Source: Bordetella genomosp. 4 (GTDB taxonomy: Bacteria; Pseudomonadota; Gammaproteobacteria; Burkholderiales; Burkholderiaceae_B). Taken from it: a stretch of DNA of 64,000 nt. Positions 43,980 through 53,600 of the stretch are shown here, piece after piece. The notes under the pieces were generated by a model. The model was not told the origin of the DNA. It saw only the letters and a list, made by a program, of their open reading frames with translations, and made no database searches. Each line of letters begins with the position of its first letter. Within the stretch, counting starts at the first letter, position 1. A program made the translations under genes and the position numbers. Location: positions 1-64,000 of the forward strand of contig NZ_NEVQ01000003.1 in assembly GCF_002261185.1 (NCBI RefSeq), given 5' to 3'.

Positions 43980-46114
43980 AAGACCTGCTGAATCGCATCG
44001 TCCGGATGGCGGCGGGCCGCAGCGACATCGTCGTCGCGTCCTTCCTGCTGCTGGTGGTGGTGATGATGATCATCCCCATTCCGCTCTTTCTAGTAGATGT
44101 CATGGTCAGCTTCAGCATCGCATTTACGGTGCTGGTCTTGATCGTGGCATTCTACAGTTCTCGGGCAGCCGACTTTTCCGCATTGCCTCCCATCATTCTG
44201 TTGAGCACCCTGTTTCGCCTGTCGCTGTCCATCACCACCACGCGCCTCATTCTCCGCGATGCGGATGCTGGCGAGATCGTCGCTGCGTTTGGCGAGTACG
44301 TGATTGCTGGTGATGTGGTCGTTGGCCTGGTGATCTTTCTCATCATCACGGCAGCGCAATTCATCGTGATCACCAAAGGAGCAGAGCGCGTCGCTGAAGT
44401 AGGCGCGCGCTTTAGTCTCGACGCCATGCCGGGCAAGCAGATGAGTATCGATGCGGATCTGCGCAATGGCGACATCAACAAGGACGAAGCCAAGTTGCGT
44501 CGCCAGAGCCTGGAGCGCGAGAGCCAGTTGTTCGGCGCCATGGATGGCGCCATGAAATTCGTCAAGGGCGATGCGATTGCCAGTCTTATTATTCTTTGTG
44601 TCAATCTGATGGGCGGCATCATTATCGGTACTGTCCGCCACGGCCTGTCATTCTCGGATGCGGTGCATACGTATTCGCTGCTGTCGGTGGGTGATGGCCT
44701 GATTGCGCAACTTCCCGCGCTGATGACTGCGGTAGCTGCCGGGATTGTCGTCACGCGTGTCAACTCGGGTCAGAATGTCGACTTGGGTGCGGAAATCATC
44801 GGTCAATTGGGTGCGCAATCGAAGGTGATGGCCTTGTGCGCTGGTGTGCTCGTGCTTTTGTCGCTGGTGCCAGGCTTTCCCATGCATACGTTTCTTGGTA
44901 TTGCCGTCCTGTTGGGCGGCGCGGCGTATATGGCCCGACGGCGCGAGGCTGCTGCCGTTGAGGTGGATAGCGATGAGGCGGCTGAGGAAGGGCAAGGCGA
45001 TGTCGGTGCTGTTCAAGTCAGCGCAGTCCATATGTTGTCTGACTGGGTTGATCCTCCGTCGGGACGCGTGACGTTGCGTGTCGGTCCCGAATTGGCGACG
45101 GCCCTCGGCCTGCAGCCAGTACAGCTGGCACTCGAAGATGCCCGGATTCGTGCCGAGATTGCCTTGGGGATACCGTTTCAGCCAATCGGTTTCAAACTCG
45201 ATGATTTGTTGCCCGACCCCCTGTTCAGTGTGTACCTGGATGGGGTGCCGGTGGCGGGCGGCGCAGTGCATCCGGGATGCGTGTTTGCCCGTGGCAATTT
45301 GCCGATGCTGGAGGTGCTGGGCGTCGAACCGCGGGAAACGGTCAGCATCGAAGGCCAGCCGGCTGTTTGGATACCGCATCAATACACGCAGGAAATCGAG
45401 AAACTCGGCGGTGTGTGTCTGACACCGGAAGAAGCGCTGGCAGAGTATCTGTTGGCCATCCAGCTTCAGCATGCGCCAGAGTTTCTCGGCATACAAGAGA
45501 CACGGCAATTGCTGGGAGAACTGGAGCAGAGCTTTCCGGAGTTGGTTCGACAGGCTACGCAAGCCGTGCCTTTGCAGCGGATGGCAGAGATATTCAGACG
45601 TCTGCTGGAAGAGCGGGTGTGCATCGGCAACCTCAGGGCAGTTCTGGAGGTGCTGGCGAGGACGGGGGAAGGCAATTCCTTGCCTGCACAGGTTGAAAGC
45701 ATCCGGGCTGCCTTGTCTCGCCACATCTGTCATCAGTATGCGGATGTGCATCGCACGATTGCCGTCTACGTTTTTTCGCGAGACCTGGAACAAGAGATCC
45801 GTCGGGAGCTTTCGTCCAAGGAAGGACGTGGCGGCATGCTGTCGGCAGGCCTGAGTTCCCGTCTGATCGAGGGCTTGCAGGCGGTGCCGAGTGTGGCGGG
45901 GCGCACATCCAGGGCGGTATTGATGATTGCAGCGGATATGCGTCGATATATGTACCACCACCTGTCCAGACATGGGGTGAACATCCCCGTCATGTCGTAT
46001 ACCGAATTGGCAAACGGTTATGTGTCGCACCCCCTGGGCATGCTGGGTCTGAATGGACGCCTGGAGGCCTTGGGTACGCCGTCTCCGAATGAAGCGGACA
46101 AGGCGGCTGCGTGA
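43976..46114 (+). CDS. sctV: Export gate protein SctV
   Basis: The 712-residue protein has eight N-terminal membrane helices and the FHIPEP landmarks LLSTLFRLSLSITTTRLIL, FVIVITKGAERVAEVGARFS-like sequence around residue 125 and DAMPGKQMSIDADLRNGDI. A large cytoplasmic domain that forms the nonameric ring starts near 370. It overlaps the TPR gene by GTGA and starts with GTG. All parts look intact. Confidence 0.97.
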   Translation: MKDLLNRIVRMAAGRSDIVVASFLLLVVVMMIIPIPLFLVDVMVSFSIAFTVLVLIVAFYSSRAADFSALPPIILLSTLFRLSLSITTTRLILRDADAGEIVAAFGEYVIAGDVVVGLVIFLIITAAQFIVITKGAERVAEVGARFSLDAMPGKQMSIDADLRNGDINKDEAKLRRQSLERESQLFGAMDGAMKFVKGDAIASLIILCVNLMGGIIIGTVRHGLSFSDAVHTYSLLSVGDGLIAQLPALMTAVAAGIVVTRVNSGQNVDLGAEIIGQLGAQSKVMALCAGVLVLLSLVPGFPMHTFLGIAVLLGGAAYMARRREAAAVEVDSDEAAEEGQGDVGAVQVSAVHMLSDWVDPPSGRVTLRVGPELATALGLQPVQLALEDARIRAEIALGIPFQPIGFKLDDLLPDPLFSVYLDGVPVAGGAVHPGCVFARGNLPMLEVLGVEPRETVSIEGQPAVWIPHQYTQEIEKLGGVCLTPEEALAEYLLAIQLQHAPEFLGIQETRQLLGELEQSFPELVRQATQAVPLQRMAEIFRRLLEERVCIGNLRAVLEVLARTGEGNSLPAQVESIRAALSRHICHQYADVHRTIAVYVFSRDLEQEIRRELSSKEGRGGMLSAGLSSRLIEGLQAVPSVAGRTSRAVLMIAADMRRYMYHHLSRHGVNIPVMSYTELANGYVSHPLGMLGLNGRLEALGTPSPNEADKAAA

Positions 46115-46141
46115 ACTTTTTATTGGCATAGGGAAGACTTC

Positions 46142-47482
46142 ATGGCGTTTCCGAACAGTAGAAGAAAAACAAGCGGGCTGGCGAATTCGGTGTGTGGAAA
46201 ACGCTCGCTGGACGCCGTTCGACTGCTGCTGGTCTTGCTGGCGTTTATCAGTGGATCGATGGCGCCCGCCGCTACGGCGATCGCGGCGCAGACTCGCTGG
46301 ACGGTCGGCAAGGACGATGGGCTGATCATTCGTTTCGATCGTCCTGTCAGCTCAGTAATGGTCGCGAACGAAAATATTGCGGATGTAGAAATGGTCAGCA
46401 CCACCTCCGCGTATCTGTTTGGCAAGAATGTGGGCACCACGCGCGTGACGGCCCTGGATGCGCAGCACAATGTGGTCGCCGATGCGAGAGTGCAGGTCGG
46501 TGTCGGGCTGGCAGGAAATGCGCGGGAAGACGTCCGCGGCCGCCGCATCGTCGCCAGAGGCGAAGTCGATGACCTGGACGAAGGTGTCGAACAGAATGTC
46601 CTGCTTGATGGACACGCGTCCCAAGGCGTCAAGGCAGTGAACATGATGACGCAAGGGGATTTGCAACAGATCAATTTGCGGGTGCGCTTTGCCGAAGTCT
46701 CGCGCCGAGAACTACTGAGCTACGGCGTGAATTGGCAGGCGTTGATCAATTCCGGGTCGTTCTCTTTCGGGCTGATCACGGGCGGTCCGCTGTCTGGGAG
46801 TACTGGTGCTACCAACACAGCGACCGGCGGATTCAGTTCGAGCAGCGCCAATGTCGATCTTATCCTCGATGCCTTGCAGAGCAACGGGGTGCTGGAAATC
46901 CTGGCAGAGCCGAACATCACCACCGTGACGGGGCGTTCGGCGAGCTTCCTGGCCGGAGGTGAAATTCCGGTGCCGGTGCCTGTCACCAGCGATATGGTCG
47001 GCATTGAATATAAATCCTATGGGGTGTCGCTGGTGTTCACGCCGACCCTGCTGCCCAACAATAGAATATCGCTGCAGGTCAAGCCCGAGGTCAGTACGCT
47101 GGCCGGGACGGGAATCGTGGAGATCGCCGGAGTAAGCGTGCCGGAATTCCGCGTGCGAAGAGCCGACACGCAAGTTGAAGTCGCCAGCGGGCAGACCTTT
47201 GCGATTGCAGGCCTGTTCCAGCGCGATAGCTCCACGGATGCCGATCAACTGCCTTTACTCGGTGACATCCCTATCCTGGGCAATCTGTTCCGATCCAAAC
47301 GTTTCCAGCGCAATGAGACAGAATTGGTAATTCTGATCACGCCCTATCTGGTGCGTCCGGTTTCCAGCCAGGTTAGTGCGACGCCGCTGGATCCGGCCAG
47401 CGAGAACCCCGCCATTCTGGCTGCCGGTAGCGCTGCCGCGGTCCGGCGCAACGCGCTGGATTTCGGCTTCTATGTGTTCTGA
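46142..47482 (+). CDS. sctC: Secretin of the Tad-pilus (RcpA/CpaC) type
   Basis: The 446-residue protein has a signal sequence (LLLVLLAFISGSMAPAA). A pilus-assembly N-terminal domain follows (GLIIRFDRPVSSVMVANENI, then VGTTRVTALD). The secretin barrel begins near residue 180 (INLRVRFAEVSRRELLSYGV) and includes LEILAEPNITTVTGRSASFL, GGEIPVPVP and LPLLGDIPILGNLFRS. These are RcpA/CpaC features; T3SS secretins of the YscC/HrcC type are not built this way and carry N0-N1-N3 modules instead. In this locus the N0 domain is a separate gene at 32858. The gene follows sctV by 27 bases and no other tad genes (TadA, TadB, Flp) are present, so it most likely serves the T3SS. Confidence 0.85.
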   Translation: MAFPNSRRKTSGLANSVCGKRSLDAVRLLLVLLAFISGSMAPAATAIAAQTRWTVGKDDGLIIRFDRPVSSVMVANENIADVEMVSTTSAYLFGKNVGTTRVTALDAQHNVVADARVQVGVGLAGNAREDVRGRRIVARGEVDDLDEGVEQNVLLDGHASQGVKAVNMMTQGDLQQINLRVRFAEVSRRELLSYGVNWQALINSGSFSFGLITGGPLSGSTGATNTATGGFSSSSANVDLILDALQSNGVLEILAEPNITTVTGRSASFLAGGEIPVPVPVTSDMVGIEYKSYGVSLVFTPTLLPNNRISLQVKPEVSTLAGTGIVEIAGVSVPEFRVRRADTQVEVASGQTFAIAGLFQRDSSTDADQLPLLGDIPILGNLFRSKRFQRNETELVILITPYLVRPVSSQVSATPLDPASENPAILAAGSAAAVRRNALDFGFYVF

Positions 47483-47492
47483 GGGAAACGTG

Positions 47493-47864
47493 ATGAATAG
47501 GCGTGTCCGCAACGTCATTTGCGCCGCTGCATTGAGCAGCATGCTTGGCTGCACGACAATGTCTGAAACGGGTTATTCGCCGAGATATGCGGGCGTGGCT
47601 GGCCCCGGGGGTGATATCGGCTATCTTCCCCGCGCATGTTCGACGGATGTGGGTATCAGGCCAGGCGGGTTCTTGCCGCCTGGTTGTGCCAATGCCCTTA
47701 ATTTGTTGGGTATGGTCGCCGACAAAAGAGATCTGCTGCAGGGGCGCGAAATGGGGCCGGCTTTTGTGGCGCCGGCCGCTGCCGCGGTGGAACGTTACCT
47801 GGGGGGAATACAAGATGATGGTGCCCCGGATCAACAGATCGCTGAACCCAGCGTTTCGAACTAG
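47493..47864 (+). CDS. CpaD/RcpB-like outer-membrane-associated lipoprotein
   Basis: The 123-residue protein has a short signal peptide ending near Cys (ALSSMLGC; the lipobox is weak). The C-terminal block GCANALNLLGMVADKRDLL, with GREMGP after it, is the conserved part of CpaD, the Tad-pilus protein that stabilises the secretin. It lies ten bases after the secretin gene. It is shorter than typical CpaD (about 200 residues), keeping mainly this block. Confidence 0.75.
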   Translation: MNRRVRNVICAAALSSMLGCTTMSETGYSPRYAGVAGPGGDIGYLPRACSTDVGIRPGGFLPPGCANALNLLGMVADKRDLLQGREMGPAFVAPAAAAVERYLGGIQDDGAPDQQIAEPSVSN

Positions 47865-47922
47865 CACGGTGAATGTCCGGCTTTTTCGTCTCAAACGGAG
47901 TCATGCTCAAGGCGGATGGGGG

Positions 47923-48768
47923 TCACTGTGCAGCAGGTAAGTCTTTGGAGGATGGCGAGGATATGCTGCCAGCCGGGCCGGGAGCCCTCAGTGAGGTTGT
48001 GATCCCGATGGCGGCCGCCTTTTCGACAACGGTAGGCAATTCGCGGATGTGCTGGGCGCGACTGATCAGCGAAGCACGTTCGGATTCTGGGAGTTCGCGT
48101 GTCAAGGCGAGGGCCTGCTCGTCGTCCCCGGCCAGCATCAGAATGAGAATCGCCCGCCGCGTATGGTGTGTTTCGGCCAACGGCGATGTGGTGACTGCCG
48201 ATACTTGCTCGATGGCGACCGCCGATTGTCCAGCCAACGCGTTGGCTAATGCCTCGTTGGTCTTGATTTCCAGATTGGCTGGTGCAAGCTGCTGCGCGCT
48301 GTGGAACGCGGACATGGCGGCATCTATTTCTCCGTTCAAGGTGCGGCTGATGCCTAGCAAGTTGTAGGCGCCGAACGTATTTAGTGCAGGTGCCGCCTGC
48401 GCGATGAGATCATTGGCACGCTTGACTCTGCCCTCCATGAGAGCGGCTTGGCCTAGCCCGAGCAGGGCCCGGGGGGCTCCTTCCTGCAGGCGGTAGGCCT
48501 GCTGGAAGGCGGTGGTGGCCGATTGGGGATCGTTATTGCGCAAATACGCTCGGCCCAACGCTAGCAGGATATCGGGATTGTTTGGCATCGCCATCGCGGC
48601 GCGTTCGTACAGCGCGATGGCAGATGCCGTGTCCCCTTTCCGGTCGAGTTCCGTCGCCAGTGTGGTCAGGCGGTTATCTGCTTTATCAGCAAACAGATGG
48701 CCGGCGCAGCCCGTAATCAGCACTACGGCTGGTATAGCAGCAAAGAGGCGGAGCATCTGTATTCCCAT
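47923..48768 (-). CDS. TadD-like TPR lipoprotein (pilotin candidate)
   Basis: The 281-residue protein has a lipoprotein signal (LFAAIPAVVLITGCAGHLF) with the lipidated Cys at 21, followed by TPR repeats (DTASAIALYERAAMAMPNNP, then ILLALGRAYLRNNDPQSA and ALLGLGQAALMEGRVKRA). This is the form of TadD, which acts as pilotin for the Tad secretin. It is convergent with the CpaD-like gene, 58 bases apart. The starts at 48768 (MGIQMLRL) and 48756 are both possible. Confidence 0.75.
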   Translation of the reverse strand: MGIQMLRLFAAIPAVVLITGCAGHLFADKADNRLTTLATELDRKGDTASAIALYERAAMAMPNNPDILLALGRAYLRNNDPQSATTAFQQAYRLQEGAPRALLGLGQAALMEGRVKRANDLIAQAAPALNTFGAYNLLGISRTLNGEIDAAMSAFHSAQQLAPANLEIKTNEALANALAGQSAVAIEQVSAVTTSPLAETHHTRRAILILMLAGDDEQALALTRELPESERASLISRAQHIRELPTVVEKAAAIGITTSLRAPGPAGSISSPSSKDLPAAQ

Positions 48769-49131
48769 ACTATCTATTCCATGCATAAACCAACCATGCA
48801 TTGGATGACTTTTCAATGACGTGTGCGTGACAGGTGCACGCGGACCACGGCTTTCACGTCATATGGAAACTTGGCTATCGCAGTATCTGTATAGCCATGA
48901 TGAGGCTTGTTTGATCCACTATCTGCGTCATAGTGGCGTCATGCGGGTACGCTAATTTGCGGGTAATGCATCAGACGTTCAGCGGCTATGGGAAATGCCA
49001 TGCTGCGACGGTTTACAGATCAAGGCGCGCGCAGGATCAAGGCAAAAGATGGTATTGCCATTTCAACTTGATGGTTTAACTCGAGTATGGAGTGACGATA
49101 TCGGGATCCCTCGCTTCATTGGGAGAGTGAT
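48769..49131. other. Intergenic region between the TadD-like and lytic transglycosylase genes
   Basis: This 363-base stretch must contain divergent promoters for the TadD-like gene and the effector/translocon part of the locus. A 30-codon frame starts at 48863 (METWLSQYLYSHDEA) but lacks a ribosome site. No convincing operator or tts-type box was found by eye. Confidence 0.4.
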
Positions 49132-49923
49132 ATGCAGGCAGGAACAGATTCCATTGGCGGATGGCAGGCTTTCTACGCTGACCGTACAGCACGTCTCAAT
49201 GCGACAACGGACGACGCCTTGCGCAAGCATTTCGAGGCTGAACTGGAAGTCGCGCGTATTACGATGCAGGCGATGGGTATAGAGGTACCCGGTGCCGGTG
49301 TTTCTCCGTCGGACACTCCGCAGGAAAACAATGCGGTGGAACAACCCGACGCAACTGCCCCTGGTGGCGACGGCACCGCAGATCAGGCGCAACCGCCTAC
49401 GAAGGAAGGTCCTGGCAACAGCAAGGCGTTGAGCCCGAATTTAAATCCGCAATTGGAGCCTTTCCGGGACGAGATTCTTGCGGCGTCGGAGGCGACGGGT
49501 ATTGCGCCGAATCTGCTTGCGGCAGTGATCTGGGACGAGTCGAAAGGAGTCGTGTCGGCCGGTTCGGTCAATGGGGAAAACGGAATGACCGATTCCGGTT
49601 TGATGCAACTGAATCCGCAAACGTTTGCCGATATGAAGGCGAAGAATCCGGGCTTGATCACCGGCGACAGTTCTGATGCGCGCTCCAATATCATGGCGGG
49701 CGCGATGTATCTCAAAGAAATGTATGACCAGTTCGGCGATTGGGATTTTGCATTGCGCGCATATAACTCGGGTCCTCTTTCCGTTGATATGAGCGATGCC
49801 TCCATTTCCACGACAGGATTCGGTACGAAGAATTATGTAGAGAAGGTCAATTTCTATCGCGAGACCCTTGATCAAGGCAATGTCATGCCCGATGGGTTCC
49901 CTGGCGGAAACCAGATGTACTAG
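49132..49923 (+). CDS. T3SS-associated lytic transglycosylase (SLT fold)
   Basis: The 263-residue protein has a disordered Pro/Gln/Glu-rich N-terminal half (VEQPDATAPGGDGTADQAQP). A soluble lytic transglycosylase domain follows from about residue 108: catalytic Glu136 in VIWDESKG, then SGLMQLNPQTF and WDFALRAYNSGP. It cleaves peptidoglycan glycan strands, opening the wall for the injectisome. There is no Sec signal peptide, so like HrpH/HopAJ-type proteins it may itself travel through the T3SS (inference). GGGAGAG before the ATG is a good ribosome site. Confidence 0.88.
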   Translation: MQAGTDSIGGWQAFYADRTARLNATTDDALRKHFEAELEVARITMQAMGIEVPGAGVSPSDTPQENNAVEQPDATAPGGDGTADQAQPPTKEGPGNSKALSPNLNPQLEPFRDEILAASEATGIAPNLLAAVIWDESKGVVSAGSVNGENGMTDSGLMQLNPQTFADMKAKNPGLITGDSSDARSNIMAGAMYLKEMYDQFGDWDFALRAYNSGPLSVDMSDASISTTGFGTKNYVEKVNFYRETLDQGNVMPDGFPGGNQMY

Positions 49924-50044
49924 GTTTTATTCGCGGGATATTCATTTCAATTCCCCGCCATTTCTGGTTGCGCCATCCCGAACATATTTTCGAGGGCCAT
50001 ATCGATCGGCCGAATTTTTTTGAAACTTTGTATGGAGAGTTCAA

Positions 50045-50506
50045 ATGTCAGTAGCCATGCCAAACGCGGGTGCCACTCCGCCCTCTCAGACCCAGCCTTC
50101 GTCGCAATTCGACCAGTATCTCGATTCGGCGAAGTCCAGTCAGATTTTGGTCGATTATCTGAAAGGTAAGGACCAGTCGGCAATCAACATCACGGAATTG
50201 AGAGAATTGGCCGATAACAAGAGCGGTAACGTGCCCGACGATGTGCAGTCGGCTGCCGCCTATATGGTGCGTCACGAGGCCATCTTTACCGCCGTGGAAA
50301 CCCATGACGTGCCTGGCGCCGATGGTTTGTCTGGGGTCTGGAATTTCGAATGGGCAGCCGAAGGCGGCATGACGGGTACCGCGGAAGAGGCTTTGGCCAA
50401 AATGACCGACGCTTTTGATCGCGCCATCGCGATGTCTGCCGAAGTGACCAAGGTCACGACCGAGAAGAAGGCCTCGCTTGATGCCAGCAAGCAGCGTCCA
50501 CAGTAA
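50045..50506 (+). CDS. Fusion of HrpF/NopX-like domain and needle-like domain
   Basis: The 153-residue protein has an N-terminal part (about 20-105) resembling HrpF/NopX repeats: ITELRELADNKSGNVPDDVQ, SAAAYMVRHEAIFTAVETHD and VPGADGLSG. Its last 40 residues (LAKMTDAFDRAIAMSAEV to DASKQRPQ) match the 53-residue needle-like protein at 42087 in 30 of 40 positions. No Sec signal is present. It could be a needle tip, a minor needle subunit, or an adaptor between needle and the translocator encoded next. Confidence 0.75.
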   Translation: MSVAMPNAGATPPSQTQPSSQFDQYLDSAKSSQILVDYLKGKDQSAINITELRELADNKSGNVPDDVQSAAAYMVRHEAIFTAVETHDVPGADGLSGVWNFEWAAEGGMTGTAEEALAKMTDAFDRAIAMSAEVTKVTTEKKASLDASKQRPQ

Positions 50507-50674
50507 CTATCTGAGAGTACGGCGGGAAGCAGGGAGCTGTCCTGTCGTGATGTCTGCAGCAGAAAAGACCTGCTGGCAGAAAGCGGCCTGGGCGATGCTT
50601 CACGGCTGTGTCATCGAGATGGTTTAGTTTTTGTCGCAAGCTACGTTAACCCCCTTATTTCCAGGAACGTTCTC

Positions 50675-53600
50675 ATGTCCAATGTCGCTGCCTCTGCCCC
50701 CGTGGATCCCAAATCGGTTGATCCCCACAACACCGAAGCCTGGAACGAGGCGAAGCAGCAGGCAAAGGAAGCCGGCATTCGTTGGGAGCGTCCCGAAGGC
50801 GATAAGCGTACGGCGAAGGAAATTCTCGAAGACAGCGAGTTGCTGAAGAACCTTGGTAATCAAGCGGGTGTGCGCGAGTCATTAGAAAAGCGCGTGAACG
50901 GCAAGATCGGCGTGGATGCCGACGCGACTTATCGCGCCGTGCAGGTACTGGAACATATCGAGCGCTTCGATGGTGATGGAAAGCGTTTGGTTGGCGACGA
51001 AGTCGGCAATGGCCAGATCAACGGATTCTCCAAGGATCAAGAGGCTTATCACGGGACCGAGGCCGGGCGGCTGCAGGATTTCGGTAAATACGGTTTCGGC
51101 AACCTCAAGGGTGAACTGCAGCATATCGAAAGCGCATCCGAGGATCCCAAGGCCCGAGAGCAGGCTGAGGCCCTGGGTATCGAATGGGAGCTGCCAGAGG
51201 GAGACGATAGATCCGCCAAGGAAATCATCGACAAGAACCCGTTGCTGAAGAACCTTGGCAATCAAAGTCACGTCAGGGAGATGCTGAAAGAGCGGGTCGG
51301 AGATTTCGAAAACGATCCTAATGCGGCGTACCGTGCTGTGCAGGTGCTACAACACATCGAGCAATACGATGAGGGTGGAAATCGCATTGCCAGTACGGAT
51401 GTCGGGAACGGCGAAATCAACGGCTTCCGTAAGAGTGGCGAGGCAGATCATGGCACCGAGGCAGGGCGTCTGCAAGACTTTGGCAAATATGGTTTCGAAA
51501 GCCTGAAGGGCAAGGTCCGTAACAGCGGAAACGCTGCCGATGACAAAGACGCGCGCGCCAAGGCCGAAGCGCTAGGCATCCATTGGGAGCGTCCCGAAAC
51601 GGACAAGCGCAGCGCCAAGGACATTATCGAAAACAATCCGTTGCTGAAGAATCTGGGCAACCAGTCCGGTGTCAGGGACATGCTGAAGGAACAGGTTGGC
51701 GACTTCGAGAATGATGCCGATGCCGCCTTTCGCGCCGAACAGGTTCTGAAGCATATCGAGACTTATGATGCCACCGGGAACTCGACTGGCGCGCAAAGCG
51801 ACGGCAAGATCAACGGGTTTGATCCCGAAGGCCGAGCGGAGCCCGATACCGAGGCTGCGCGGCTGCAGGATTTCGGTAAATACGGCTTTGGCGCCTTGAA
51901 GGGCAAGATGGCTGACGAAATCACTCCCAAGCATGAGGACGCGGCCGAAAAGGAACGCATCGACGCTGTCAATAAAGCCCGCGAGGAAGCCGGCCTGCCG
52001 CCGATGGACAAGCAGGACGTCACACAGCTGCTGACCTCAGACAAAGGTGCCGACGGCAAGAACCTGACGGTCACCGAATCCGCCTGGCAACAGGTCATGT
52101 CCGATTGGAAAGCCGGCATCGATAACGGCTCGATCAAGGCTGATGATGATCGTGCGAAGCTCTACAACGCGATGAAGGCTGGCGCGTTTGTTGATAATGG
52201 CGCGCAAATGTATACGCTGAACATCAGCGAGGGTGTCACGACCCGCGCCGTCACGGGCAGCGACATGGAAGATATCATCGACCGTGCTAAGGTCGATGAA
52301 CAGATCGAAACACTGATGAAGTCCGAGGCGGTGGCCAAGGACATTACGGCAGCCCGCAAGACTGCACTCGGTAAGGTCGAAGGTGGCGACAAGGTTGTCC
52401 AAGAGCTGAAGGAGATGGCAGAGAGCGCGGAATATGCGAAGTACATCCAGGATCTCAGCAAGGATCCCAAGATGAAGCAAGTGGCCGAGGATGACATCTC
52501 CGCGACGTATACGTCACTTTTGGCAGCCGACCCGGAAGCCGCGGCCAAGTTTGCCCAGAACATGCAGATCGACAGCATGACGATGGAGCTAGACGCGCTG
52601 ATGGCTGATCCAAGCAAGATCAGTGAGGAAAACCTGACCCTTGCCGGTTCTGATGTAGGCAAGATGCTGTTGACGCTGATCAAGAAGGGAGGGCTTGATC
52701 TGGGGCGCCGTGCAGCCGAAGCACAGAAATTCTTAGAAGGCATGCTGGGCGACAAGAAGACCAATAAAGAATTTGCGCAGGCAATCGCCGAGCTCGGGGC
52801 GAAATATTCGCATTCCGGCGAAGTGACTACGAAGGATGTCGAGAAAATCATCGGCAGCGGCAAATACAAGGGCCTTGAGGCGGGCGGTGCGCGCGCCTTT
52901 TTCGAAACCATGACCAAGGCTGGCGTCATTGGCTCGCTCGGTGGCATGGTTTCGCTGGCCTCGGGAATTTATCAACTGGCCGGAAAGGGTGGAACACTGG
53001 CCGACACACCTGAAGAACGGTTGGCTATCGCCAAGGATTTTGTCAGCTTCGTCGGCGCCGGCAAGCACTTCGCTGATCTGGGTAACCATATCATCGGTGA
53101 GCACAACAAGAGCGTCATGGAGTTTAACGAGGCGATCGACAAGAAATATGTTGCCAGCGATGCGCCGAGAGTAGGAGACGGGCCGAACCCGCTTGAGGAC
53201 GAAACGCGCGAAGTTAAGACTCAGGCTGAAATCGACGCAATGAAAAAGAAGCCGGCCCCTTCGTTGCTGGGTTTGGACAAGACGCTGGACGATCTGCTAA
53301 GAAGTCCCTCTGGAATCACGCCCGCCGGAGCACACAACAGCTACGGTGGTTTCTACGAAGCGATGGATAAAGCGTTATCGAGTTCGACCAACCGAGAAAC
53401 CTACGAAAAGCGGATGGCTCAGTTCAAGATCGATGAGAAGGAAGGCAATAAGATCATCAAGGCGGTTGAAGAGGGGATTCAGACTCGGCCTGGCGTCAAG
53501 GGGCCGGACGGTAAGCCGGCCAGTGGATTGCACAAGGGCGCCTCGGCCTATTTGCTGGTGGCCAGTGCTGGCGCCGACACTTTTGCCGGGGCGGCGGACA

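Noticed and set aside
44648-46129. A 493-codon open frame on the minus strand opposite sctV
   Set aside because: It lies entirely over sctV, whose protein is complete and strongly conserved. The antisense protein is rich in His, Gln and Arg with no family signature, as expected of a shadow frame at this GC.
46142-48768. A stand-alone Tad pilus locus
   Set aside because: No TadA-type ATPase, TadB/TadC, Flp prepilin or TadV peptidase is in the window, and the genes follow sctV by 27 bases. They are better explained as the outer-membrane part of the T3SS.
48863-48955. A 30-codon frame starting METWLSQYLYSHDEA
   Set aside because: No ribosome site and no repeat or membrane character; too little to call a gene.
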